Positions 53,574 to 61,424 of a DNA stretch of 64,000 bases are shown piece after piece. Numbering within the stretch: the first letter of the stretch is position 1; every line of letters starts with the position of its first letter. Made by a program: the position numbers and the translations under genes. The notes beneath the pieces are model-generated. The model made no database searches. It saw only the letters and a program-made list of their open reading frames with translations, and was not told the DNA's origin. Source of the stretch: Salinigranum marinum (GTDB lineage Archaea > Halobacteriota > Halobacteria > Halobacteriales > Haloferacaceae); NCBI RefSeq assembly GCF_024228675.1, contig NZ_CP100461.1, positions 3,655,398-3,719,397 on the forward strand, in the 5' to 3' direction.

Positions 53574-54488
53574 TCACCCGGGAACCGCGTCGACCTCGCC
53601 AAGGAACGCCTCGACTGCCTCGAAGTGGTCGTCGGGTTGTTCCCAGAACGGCATGTGACTGCTCTCGTTGAGTTCGACGAGTTCGGCGTCTGGGAGTCCG
53701 TCCGCGAGGTCTCTGCCGAGGTCCGGGGAAAACTCATCGTAGCTGCCCGTGAGGACGAGCGTCTGAACGTCGAGTCCAGCGAGGCGGTCGGAGACGTCCC
53801 AGCCGCGGAGGCGTGCGGTCTCGGCGACAGTGAACTCCGTTGGGCCCCACATCAGGCCATAGACATCGTGGTTCATCTCCGCGAACGCGCGCGAGAGCGA
53901 CCGCGGGAACGACTCCGTCCGGCAGATGTGCGTCCTGATGAGTTCCATGAGCGCCGCCTGGAACTCCGGGGCGTCGAACGTCCGACTGGCTTCGTGGGTC
54001 GCGATGGCTTCGCGTGACTCCTCCGAGAGCGTCTCCACGGTCTCGCGGACGGCATCGTGCGCGGAGGCCATGTCCGCGAACGTGTTTGCGAGCACGAGGC
54101 CTGCCACCCGCTCGGGGTACGCGAGGGCGTACTCCAGCGAGAGCATGCCACCCCACGAGTGACCGTACAGGTGGATCTGCTCCGCGCCGATTGCCGCACG
54201 GAACGCCTCGACCTCCTCGCAGTAGTGATCCACGGTGTAGCGGTCGAAGTCGCCCGTCGCGGGCCCGTCGGAACGGCCGACACCGAACTGGTCGTAGAGG
54301 TAGACCGTCCGCTCACCGCTCCCGTGGGCCGCGAGCGGCGCGAGGTAGTCGTGGGGGATGCCTGGTCCTCCGTGGAGGCCCACGACAGTCTCGTCTCCAC
54401 TCCCGAACCGACGGAAGAACAGTTCGTACCCGCCCACGTCGAGGTACCCCTCGCCGTGGTCCCGTTCGAAGTAGTCGTAGGTCGTCAT
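53574..54488 (-). CDS. Proline iminopeptidase-type alpha/beta hydrolase
   Basis: A 304-residue alpha/beta-hydrolase. VVGLHGGPGIPHDYLAPL near residue 36 is the oxyanion HGGPG motif of prolyl iminopeptidases; the nucleophile is in LYGHSWGGMLSLEYAL near 105 (GxSxGG). Later Asp (LVLTGSYDEFSPD) and His (NESSHMPFWE) complete the triad. A Shine-Dalgarno AGAGGAG precedes the ATG at 54488, so this gene is not leaderless. It may release N-terminal Pro or hydrolyse a lactone. Confidence 0.88.
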   Translation of the reverse strand: MTTYDYFERDHGEGYLDVGGYELFFRRFGSGDETVVGLHGGPGIPHDYLAPLAAHGSGERTVYLYDQFGVGRSDGPATGDFDRYTVDHYCEEVEAFRAAIGAEQIHLYGHSWGGMLSLEYALAYPERVAGLVLANTFADMASAHDAVRETVETLSEESREAIATHEASRTFDAPEFQAALMELIRTHICRTESFPRSLSRAFAEMNHDVYGLMWGPTEFTVAETARLRGWDVSDRLAGLDVQTLVLTGSYDEFSPDLGRDLADGLPDAELVELNESSHMPFWEQPDDHFEAVEAFLGEVDAVPG

Positions 54489-54584
54489 TTTTTCTCCTCT
54501 CTGGCTGGACGACCCGAACGGACATAAATATATCATTCAATTGACTGTTAATGGAGTGTCTCGAGCGACGGAGCGTGGCGACGC

Positions 54585-55025
54585 TCACTCCCCGTGGTGG
54601 GCCCGTCCCAGTTCGCACAGCTCCTCGTCACGGTCGGTCTCGACGACGAGTTCGGGGACTGGCTGTGGGCTCCCCTCGGTGTCGACGGAGACGAAGGTGA
54701 ACGTCGAGTCGCTCGTGCGCTCGGACTCGCCCGTGCGCGGGTCCTCGCGGTCGACGCGGATGCGGACCCGAACGCTCGTCCGGCCGGCGTCGTACACCCA
54801 CGACTCGACGACGGCGATCTCCCCTCTCGGGATCGGTCTCCGAAACTCGAGGCTCTCGACGCGCGCCGTGACGCAGGTCTCGCCCGCAAAGCGCATGGCA
54901 CTCATCGCGCCGATCTCGTCCATGAGATGCATCACGATGCCGCCGTGGGCCGTGTCGTAGTTGTTCGTCTGGTTCGGCTGGATGCGTTCGCGGTTCTGGA
55001 TGTAGGTGTCCGAGGGCGTGGGCAT
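54585..55025 (-). CDS. Acyl-CoA thioesterase (hotdog fold)
   Basis: A 146-residue hotdog protein: NYDTAHGGIVMHLMDEIGAMSAMRFAGETCVTARVESLEFRRPIPRGEIAVVESWVYDAGRTSVRVRI. This pattern (N...HGG...D) fits the YciA/BACH-type acyl-CoA hydrolases. It would cut acyl-CoA thioesters. The ATG at 55025 (MPTPSDTYIQNR) is the first. Confidence 0.88.
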   Translation of the reverse strand: MPTPSDTYIQNRERIQPNQTNNYDTAHGGIVMHLMDEIGAMSAMRFAGETCVTARVESLEFRRPIPRGEIAVVESWVYDAGRTSVRVRIRVDREDPRTGESERTSDSTFTFVSVDTEGSPQPVPELVVETDRDEELCELGRAHHGE

Positions 55026-55136
55026 ACAGGGAGAGGGCAGGCGAGCGACTTACCACTGGCGCGACCGCTCGCGCCACCCCATGGGCCACGTGGGACGCGG
55101 CGAAAGCGTGAGGTGCCCTCGCGGCTTCGTCCGACC

Positions 55137-55997
55137 GTGACCGACGCCGACAGCGAGACCGCGGTCGGGAGGCGCGTCGCCGACGTGTTCGACGCGACCG
55201 TCACCGGAGTTACGGAACTCGACGGCGGGATGGTCGGGACGGTCTACCGCGTCGCGTTCGCCGCGCGCGACCCGGTCGTCGCCAAGACGGGGCCGACGCC
55301 GCTCGACGTCGAAGCGCGGATGCTCCGGTATCTCGCCCGCTACTCGTCGCTTCCCGTCCCCGCGGTCGCGTACGCCGACGCCGACCTCCTCGTCCTCGCG
55401 TTCGTCGCGGGGTCGTCGACCACGACGCCCGCCGTCGAGCGTGACGCCGCTACGCGGCTCGCCGCGCTCCACGACCGGACGGCGGGGGCGTTCGGGTTCC
55501 CGTTCGACACGCTCACCGGCCCGCTGGCACAGCCGAACCCGTGGACGGCCTCGTGGATCGACTTCTTCCGCGAGCACCGACTGCGGCACGTCTCGGACCT
55601 GGCGCGGGTGGCGGGGACGCTCGCCCCGGACACGCACGACCGGCTCGACCGCGTCGCCGCCGATCTCGCCGACCTCCTCACGGAGCCGGCCCGCCCCGCG
55701 TTGCTCCACGGCGACGTCTGGACCGAGAACGTCCTGTCGAGCGACGGCCGCGTCCGGGCGTTTCTCGATCCGGCCTGTTACTACGGCCACCCGGAAGTAG
55801 AGTTGGCGTCCGTCGCGTGGACGGACACGTTCGACGCGGCGTTCTTCGAGCGCTACCGCGCCATGCGCGGCATCGACCCCGGCTTCGCGGATCGCGAGCG
55901 CGTGTACCGCCTCTTCCCGCTGGTCGTCCACGTCCACCTCTTCGGCGGGGGCTACCGTGAGCGACTCGACCGGTCGCTCGCGGCGCTCGGCTACTGA
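55137..55997 (+). CDS. Fructosamine-kinase/aminoglycoside phosphotransferase-like protein
   Basis: The 286-residue protein belongs to the APH/fructosamine kinase family. VVAKTGPTPLDVEARMLRYL near residue 46 provides the ATP Lys and Glu, LLHGDVWTENVL near 190 is the catalytic loop (HxDxxxxN), and AFLDPACYYGHPEVELA carries the metal Asp. The match to HGDxWxxN is nearer to fructosamine kinases (which repair glycated proteins) than to drug kinases. GTG start at 55137 (VTDADSE). Convergent by seven bases with the PPOX-like gene. Confidence 0.85.
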   Translation: MTDADSETAVGRRVADVFDATVTGVTELDGGMVGTVYRVAFAARDPVVAKTGPTPLDVEARMLRYLARYSSLPVPAVAYADADLLVLAFVAGSSTTTPAVERDAATRLAALHDRTAGAFGFPFDTLTGPLAQPNPWTASWIDFFREHRLRHVSDLARVAGTLAPDTHDRLDRVAADLADLLTEPARPALLHGDVWTENVLSSDGRVRAFLDPACYYGHPEVELASVAWTDTFDAAFFERYRAMRGIDPGFADRERVYRLFPLVVHVHLFGGGYRERLDRSLAALGY

Positions 55998-56395
55998 CCC
56001 CGGTCGTACGTCCGGACGAACGCGCTCCCCACGCTGACACGGACGAGGCGGTTCTCGGCCCACGCGTCCTCGCTCGCGTCGTACTTCGCGTTGATCCGCC
56101 GCGTCGCCGCGCGGGTGGCGGCCTCGTCGTCGACCACGCGGGCCGTGCCGAGCAGCGTCACCGTCCACTGAGCGTGGCCGTGGTGGTCCTTCTGGACCGA
56201 CAGCGCGACGCGGGGGTTCTCACGGACGTTCGCGAGTTTGCGCCCCGTGGTGACGAGTTCGATCACGTCCCCGTCGGGGTCGTACAGGTACCACACGGGG
56301 GCGACGTGCGGTCGCCCCTCACGGCAGGTCGCGAGATGTGCCATCAGCGGTTCGCTCGTGAGCAGTCGTTCGGCTTCTCGGGGGACGTCGGACAT
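55991..56395 (-). CDS. Pyridoxamine 5'-phosphate oxidase-like protein
   Basis: The 134-residue split-barrel protein: RLLTSEPLMAHLATCREGRPHVAPVWYLYDPDGDVIELVTTGRKLANVRENPRVALSVQKDHH. The pattern matches small PPOX-class proteins that use FMN or F420. ATG at 56395 (MSDVPREAER). The 3' end overlaps the kinase gene by seven bases. Confidence 0.82.
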   Translation of the reverse strand: MSDVPREAERLLTSEPLMAHLATCREGRPHVAPVWYLYDPDGDVIELVTTGRKLANVRENPRVALSVQKDHHGHAQWTVTLLGTARVVDDEAATRAATRRINAKYDASEDAWAENRLVRVSVGSAFVRTYDRGQ

Positions 56396-56440
56396 GGCAC
56401 ACTGAACGGTCGGCGTCGGCAAAGGCCTGCCGTGGCGGCC

Positions 56441-56698
56441 TCACAGCCGCAAGAACAGGAGTACGACGCCGTAGAGGGTCGCGATGGTGGCGAAGCAGAC
56501 GAGGATCGCGACGATCACCACCGTGCTCGACGGGATGACGATGTCCCCCGACAGCAGCGCCATCGGTGACGATCCCCAGAAGAGCTGCTGGAACGGGTAG
56601 AACACCGCCAGACAGAGCGCGAGCAGTCCAGTGACGATCAGTCCGAGCGGAACGAGCGGATCCTCGTACCCTTCGGCCGACCGCACACCTCTACTCAT
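56441..56698 (-). CDS. Small two-helix membrane protein
   Basis: The 85-residue protein starts MSRGVRSAEGYEDPLVPLGLIVTGLLALCLAVFYPF and has a second helix STVVIVAILVCFATIATLYGVVLLFLRL. A TTG directly before the ATG extends the frame by one codon. No family recognised; an AT-rich element (AACATAAATATTG, near 56722-56735) about 26-37 bases upstream is a promoter candidate. Confidence 0.68.
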   Translation of the reverse strand: MSRGVRSAEGYEDPLVPLGLIVTGLLALCLAVFYPFQQLFWGSSPMALLSGDIVIPSSTVVIVAILVCFATIATLYGVVLLFLRL

Positions 56699-56811
56699 CA
56701 ACGACGAAGAAGGTCCGCGTAAACATAAATATTGTCCAAGTCATTCAACTCTGATATCGGTCCGCCGTGGATCGCACTCCTCAACCGCGACCGACGGCCC
56801 GGATCACGGTC

Positions 56812-57228
56812 TCACTCGTCGTCGGGGTCGAACTCGAGCGCGGCGGAGTTGATGCAGTAGCGCTTGCCCGTCGGCTCGGGGCCGTCCTCGAATACGTGTC
56901 CGAGGTGGCCGTCGCAGGTCGCACACAGCACCTCGATCCGGTGCATCCCGTGGCTCGTGTCCGTGCGCGTCTCGACGTTGCCGCCGAGCACGTCGTAGAA
57001 GCTCGGCCACCCGCTGTTGGAGTCGAACTTGGTGTCCGAGTCGAACAGCGGCGTCCCACAGCCGGCGCAGGCGTACGTGCCGTCCCCGGACTTCTTCAGG
57101 AGGTCACCGCTGAACTTGGGTTCGGTGCCGCGCTCGCGGAGCACGCGGTATGCCTCCGGGGAGAGGCGCTCGCGCCACTCGGCGTCGGAGTCGGGCAGGT
57201 CGCGTGCGTCCGATGTCGACTGATCCAT
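56812..57228 (-). CDS. msrB: Peptide-methionine (R)-S-oxide reductase MsrB
   Basis: MsrB reduces R-methionine sulfoxide in proteins. The 138-residue protein has both zinc CxxC pairs (CAGC near residue 62 and [12 protein letters not shown] near 108), SGWPSFYD, and the active-site RYCINSAAL near 127 with the catalytic Cys. The ATG at 57228 gives the normal family length; the longer frame is not coding-like. Confidence 0.93.
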   Translation of the reverse strand: MDQSTSDARDLPDSDAEWRERLSPEAYRVLRERGTEPKFSGDLLKKSGDGTYACAGCGTPLFDSDTKFDSNSGWPSFYDVLGGNVETRTDTSHGMHRIEVLCATCDGHLGHVFEDGPEPTGKRYCINSAALEFDPDDE

Positions 57229-57344
57229 ACTCGGGAGAGGGGCTGGAAGGAAAAGAGGGTTTGCCGGACGGCGTCGGCTCGCACCGGGACCACTCCTCGA
57301 CGCACGTCCGCTCACACCGTTCACACCAAGCCGCTCGGCGCGCG

Positions 57345-57770
57345 TCAACCGTTGCGGCGGAGCATCTCGGGGAGTCGCACCCGTTCGAGGTCGTCGAAGC
57401 CGTAGTCAAGGAGTCGCGCGCGGGTCACGGCGGTGGGGACGCTCCCCTTGGGCCGGCGGTCGTCGGTGTCGTCTCGCGCGGACGGCGGACCGGCGACCGG
57501 TTCGGTGTCGACGAGGGCGTCCCAGACCGCCTCGTGGTCCGCGAACTCGCGGCGGTTGTTCTTGGCGCGCTGTTGTCCCTCCTTGAACGAGAGTTCGAGG
57601 ACGCTCCGGCGGTAGGCGGTGTCGGCCTGCTGCATGATCCGCCGATACTCGTCGGGGTGTCGCTCGCCGAGGACCGCCGCGACCCCGAGGGCGTACATCC
57701 GCTTGAGCGCCTCGTCCTCCGAGAGACGTGTCCAGTCGAAGCCGAACGCGTTCTCGTACATCTCGCTCAC
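57345..57770 (-). CDS. Hypothetical partner of the KaiC-like ATPase
   Basis: A 141-residue, mostly helical, charged protein: [46 protein letters not shown] and [30 protein letters not shown]. No family recognised. It overlaps the stop of the KaiC-like gene by four bases (ATGA), so the two proteins are made together and probably work together. Confidence 0.7.
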   Translation of the reverse strand: MSEMYENAFGFDWTRLSEDEALKRMYALGVAAVLGERHPDEYRRIMQQADTAYRRSVLELSFKEGQQRAKNNRREFADHEAVWDALVDTEPVAGPPSARDDTDDRRPKGSVPTAVTRARLLDYGFDDLERVRLPEMLRRNG

Positions 57771-58471
57771 GCGTCGACCTTGGTCGAGGGGTCGATCACG
57801 AGCCCGCCGTCGGTGAACTCCGCCGAGCGGATGTCACAGTCGATGTTCGTCCCCCGCATCTTGATCACCTGGACGCCGCGTGTCATCCCGCCCGCGTCGA
57901 GGTAGTTGTGGAAGAACACGACCCCGTGGGCGAGGTAGTGCTCGTCGGCGTACGACGTCGGGTCCGTCATCTCCGACACCAGCAGGGTGGTGGCGTCGCC
58001 CTGTTTCAGCGCGGTGAGAAACCGAGTCATCTCCTCGGAGCCGTTGGCGAAGAACAGCCGGAGGAGCATCGTCGAGTCGATGATGAGTCGGTCGACGTTG
58101 CGCGAGTTGACGAACGCCACGATCTTGTCGGTCAGCGACTTGACGCTCGAGGAGCCGCTCCCCTGCGAGAACTGGTTGAGCACGTGCTTTCCCTTGGGGC
58201 TCACGAGGTTCAGAAAGCGGAAGTTGTCCGAGTCGGTGAGCGTATCGAAGCCGAACTCGTAGCCCGACATGTCGTTCACCAACTCCTCGCGCGTCTCGTG
58301 CATCGTGATGTACATACACTGTTCGCCGTTGCGCAACCCCTCGGCGACGAACTGCGCGGTAAAGGTCGTCTTCCCGCTGCCAGGCGGACCGCTCAGGACG
58401 TACAGCCGTTCGGGGAGGAATCCGCCCCCGACGAGGTCGTCGAACCCGCTGACGCCACTCCGGATTCTCAT
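57767..58471 (-). CDS. KaiC/RAD55-like RecA-superfamily ATPase
   Basis: The 234-residue protein is one RecA-type ATPase domain: Walker A GPPGSGKTTFTAQF near residue 28, Walker B VDRLIIDSTMLLRLFF near 127, and an upstream RSGVSGFDDLVGGGFLPERLYVLSG, the KaiC-like opening. Archaeal relatives act in signal transduction, gas-vesicle or motility-related roles. The ATG at 58471 is preferred to one nine codons earlier. An 8-bp inverted repeat (58514-58542) lies upstream. The partner gene at 57345 overlaps it. Confidence 0.82.
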   Translation of the reverse strand: MRIRSGVSGFDDLVGGGFLPERLYVLSGPPGSGKTTFTAQFVAEGLRNGEQCMYITMHETREELVNDMSGYEFGFDTLTDSDNFRFLNLVSPKGKHVLNQFSQGSGSSSVKSLTDKIVAFVNSRNVDRLIIDSTMLLRLFFANGSEEMTRFLTALKQGDATTLLVSEMTDPTSYADEHYLAHGVVFFHNYLDAGGMTRGVQVIKMRGTNIDCDIRSAEFTDGGLVIDPSTKVDA

Positions 58472-58513
58472 AACTCGACCCACACGACACCGACGCATAA
58501 CCGTTTTCCACCA

Positions 58514-58542
58514 GATATCAGGTACGATAACTAACTGATATC
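58514..58542. promoter_or_regulatory. Inverted repeat upstream of the KaiC-like gene
   Basis: GATATCAG (58514-58521) and CTGATATC (58535-58542) form a perfect 8-bp inverted repeat with a 13-base spacer. It sits 43-71 bases before the ATG of the KaiC-like gene, upstream of its TATA-like AACGGTTATGCG, so it could be an operator. The centre-to-centre distance of 21 bases is two helical turns, as expected for a dimeric regulator. Confidence 0.5.
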
Positions 58543-58680
58543 ACAGAACACGGTTCAGTCTGTGTGTTTTTCGACGATACGGCTGTGAATACACGCCGTT
58601 CGAACTGGAACGACACGCCCCGCCGTGAGCCGGTGCGGCCCGGCCGCCCGGCGGGGCCGAGCCCACGGCGGGAGCGAGCG

Positions 58681-59508
58681 TCACTCGGGGTACAGTTCGG
58701 TCTCGGTCTCGATGGCGTCGATACGGGCGAGATCCGCGTCGTCGAGCGCGAGGGTCGCGGCGCGGCGGTTCGAGCGGAGATGCTCGCGTGAAGAGGCCTT
58801 CGGAACCACGGCGAGCCCCTTCGCGCGGAGCCACGCGATGCTCACCGCCGCAGGGGAGACGCCGTGGCGCTCGGCGACCGCCACGACGGGGTCGAGGTCG
58901 AAGACGCGCCCGCCGGCGAGCGGCGAGTACGCGACGACCGCGTAGTCGTGTTCGCGGGCGTCGGCCACGAGGGCGGGACGGCGAAACAGCGGATGGTACT
59001 CCGTCTGGTGGGCGACGATCGGGGCGTCGAGGTGATCGCGGGCGGTTCCGAGCTGGTCGACAGTGAAGTTGCTCACGCCGACGTGTCCGATCAGTCCGTC
59101 GTCGACGAGGGCGTCGAACAGCGGGAGCGTCGTCTCGGGATCGTACGGCCCCCGGGGACGGTGGAGGTACAGCAGGTCGATGGTGTCGACGCCGAGTCGC
59201 TCGCGCGAGGCCTCGACGGAGTCACGGAAGCGGTCGGGGGCGAGTTCGTCGACCCACACTTTCGTCGCCACGAGCACCTCGTCGCGGTCGACGATCCCGC
59301 GGTCGACCGCCTCGCGCAGCCCCGCCCCGACGACCGCCTCGTTCCCGTAGATCTGCGCCGTGTCGAGGTGGCGGTAGCCGAGGTCGAGCGCCGTCGCCAC
59401 CGCTTTTCGCCCCGACTCGCCGTCGAGCCCCATCGTTCCGAGGCCGACCGGCGGGACGACGCCGTCGCCCGGTTCGCGGTCGCTCCCTCCCGCGGGGTCG
59501 ACGCTCAC
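58681..59508 (-). CDS. Aldo/keto reductase
   Basis: The 275-residue TIM-barrel protein has GLGTMGLDGESGRKAVATALDLGYRHLDTAQIYGNEAVVG (Asp/Tyr near residue 48), LVATKVWVDELAPDRF (Lys) and LLYLHRPRG (His). GTG at 59508 overlaps the HAD gene stop by four bases (GTGA), so the two are coupled. Sugar or methylglyoxal-type aldehydes are plausible substrates; not established. Differs from the 50756 reductase by length and family branch (2,5-diketogluconate reductase-like). Confidence 0.88.
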   Translation of the reverse strand: MSVDPAGGSDREPGDGVVPPVGLGTMGLDGESGRKAVATALDLGYRHLDTAQIYGNEAVVGAGLREAVDRGIVDRDEVLVATKVWVDELAPDRFRDSVEASRERLGVDTIDLLYLHRPRGPYDPETTLPLFDALVDDGLIGHVGVSNFTVDQLGTARDHLDAPIVAHQTEYHPLFRRPALVADAREHDYAVVAYSPLAGGRVFDLDPVVAVAERHGVSPAAVSIAWLRAKGLAVVPKASSREHLRSNRRAATLALDDADLARIDAIETETELYPE

Positions 59509-60203
59509 CGCGCGGCCTCCGACTCGCTCACTGGCACGCGGTCGAGCGCCAGCAGCGCCGCCAGCGTCTCGACGTCGTACGTCGGCTCGGTGTCGAGCGC
59601 GTGATCGCGGCGGTGCGGTCGGCGGACGAACGCCGTGTCGCAGCCCACGCTGTCGCCGGCGACGACGTCCACCCAGCTGTCTCCGACGTACAGCGTCCGC
59701 TCCGCCGCGACGTCCAGATCGTCGAGGGCGCGGTCGAGGTAGTGAGTCGCCGGCTTCTTCCGCGCGAGGCTCTCCGGGACGGGCTCCCGTCCGTACACGG
59801 TCTCGAACCACGAGCCGATAGCGAAGTGATCGAAGAGGAAATCCAGCGTCATCTGCTGGTTCGAGCTCACGACGCCCCGCGGGAGGTCGATGGCGTCGAC
59901 CGCGTGGACGTCGTCGTAGAGGCGCTTCTCGCCGCGGTGGACGGCGTCGACCTGCGCCCGCGAGGCCGTCTCGTCGCGGACGCGCCAGAACTCGTCGGGC
60001 GCGAGGTCGTACGTCTCACAGACGGCGGCGAGATCGTCAGGCGAGACGCCGATCGTCACCCGGTCGACGTCCTCGGGCGCGGGGTCGACGTCGAACGAGT
60101 CGAACGTGGCGACCGCCGCCTCCCGGAGGACGGAACGGTCGACGAGCGTCGTCAGGACGCCGTCGTTGTCGAAGATCACTGCGTCGTAGGCGTCGTCGGT
60201 CAC
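59505..60203 (-). CDS. HAD family hydrolase
   Basis: The 232-residue phosphatase-like protein begins (GTG 60203) VTDDAYDAVIFDNDGVLTTLVDRS: motif I is DNDGVLT with the nucleophile Asp. Motif II is VVSSNQ, and motif III/IV TLYVGDSWVDVVAGDSVG follow. Resembles phosphoglycolate phosphatase-type HADs. It is translationally coupled to the aldo/keto reductase, suggesting a joint sugar-phosphate or aldehyde detoxification step. A CTCTTTACTC box lies about 25 bases before the GTG. Confidence 0.85.
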   Translation of the reverse strand: MTDDAYDAVIFDNDGVLTTLVDRSVLREAAVATFDSFDVDPAPEDVDRVTIGVSPDDLAAVCETYDLAPDEFWRVRDETASRAQVDAVHRGEKRLYDDVHAVDAIDLPRGVVSSNQQMTLDFLFDHFAIGSWFETVYGREPVPESLARKKPATHYLDRALDDLDVAAERTLYVGDSWVDVVAGDSVGCDTAFVRRPHRRDHALDTEPTYDVETLAALLALDRVPVSESEAAR

Positions 60204-60382
60204 GGTTTCTACCGAGAGAGCCTGAGTAAAGAGGGTACCGGGCGGCGGGCGCGTCCCGGCGTCGTGTGGCTGGCACGGCCGCTGCGATCGTGATCGACGC
60301 GTGCCGACCCGGGATCGACGGCTCGCGTGCACGCGTGGCCGCGGCCACGACACATTTGAGTACTCTCCCCCAACACCCACTC

Positions 60383-61423
60383 ATGAGCTCACTGTGTATC
60401 GTCGGCGCGGGCGCGGCCGGCGCGGGCGCGGCGTACGCCCTCCGGGATACGGCGATCGACGTGACGGTGCTGGAGAAGTCCCGCGGCGTCTGCGGCCGCG
60501 CGGCCACGCGCCGGAAGAACGGCTGTCGCTACGACCACGGGGCCAACTACGTCAAGGACCCCGACGACCGCACGACTGAGCTGCTGTACGAACTCGGCGA
60601 GGACGGACTGTTCGACATCGACCAGCCTGTGTGGACGTTCGACGGCGGGGGTCGGATCAGCGAGGGAGACGGCCGCGACGAACACAAGTTCGGCTGGACC
60701 GAGGGCCTGACACAGCTAGCGAAGCGCCTTCTCGCCCGGACCGACGCCGAAGTTCGGAACGGGACGCGCGTCGCGTCGATCGACCGCGAGGGCGAGCGCT
60801 GGTCGCTCACGGATACCGAGGGCGGGGGCCACGGCCCGTTCGACGCCCTCCTCCTGACGCCGCCGGCCCCACAGACCGCGGCGTTGCTCGCCGACACCCG
60901 GTGGGACGACGGCCGACTCCCCCGCCTCCGGGAGGCCGTCGGGTCGGTCCCCTACCGGACGGTCCGGTCGTACCTCCTCCACTACCCCTTCGAGATCGAC
61001 CGGCCGTGGTACGCCCTCGTGAACCTCGACAAGGAACACGATATCGGCTGGCTGTCGCGCGAGGAGTGCAAGCCGGGGCACGTCCCCGACGGGGAGTCGC
61101 TGCTCGTCGTGCAGATGTCGCCCGCGTGGTCGACGGCCCACTACGACGACCCGCTGGAGGAGTCGGTCGGCGTGGTTGGGGAGACGGTCGCCGACCTGCT
61201 CGACGACTCGACGCTCGCGGAACCGGACTGGTACGACGACCAGGGCTGGCGCTACGCACAGCCCGACCGGGCGGTCACGGACGTGGTTTCCGAGGCCGAA
61301 TCGGCGGGGCTGTTCTTCGCGGGCGACTGGGTCGTCGGCGAGGGGCGGGTCCACGCGGCGTTGTGGAACGGGATCGAACAGGGCGAGCGCGTGGGCGAGC
61401 ACCTCGCGACGTCCGTGCTGTGA
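60383..61423 (+). CDS. NAD(P)/FAD-dependent oxidoreductase (amine oxidase/renalase-like)
   Basis: The 346-residue flavoprotein starts MSSLCIVGAGAAGAGAAYAL (Rossmann GxGxxG) and has VLEKSRGVCGRAATRR near residue 29 (the renalase/FAD-dependent amine oxidase type), DHGANYV near 52 and FAGDWVVGEGRVHAALWNG near the end (FAD contact). It resembles renalase-like enzymes; the substrate is unknown. Ends one base before the convergent Rieske gene. Confidence 0.83.
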   Translation: MSSLCIVGAGAAGAGAAYALRDTAIDVTVLEKSRGVCGRAATRRKNGCRYDHGANYVKDPDDRTTELLYELGEDGLFDIDQPVWTFDGGGRISEGDGRDEHKFGWTEGLTQLAKRLLARTDAEVRNGTRVASIDREGERWSLTDTEGGGHGPFDALLLTPPAPQTAALLADTRWDDGRLPRLREAVGSVPYRTVRSYLLHYPFEIDRPWYALVNLDKEHDIGWLSREECKPGHVPDGESLLVVQMSPAWSTAHYDDPLEESVGVVGETVADLLDDSTLAEPDWYDDQGWRYAQPDRAVTDVVSEAESAGLFFAGDWVVGEGRVHAALWNGIEQGERVGEHLATSVL

Positions 61424-61424
61424 G

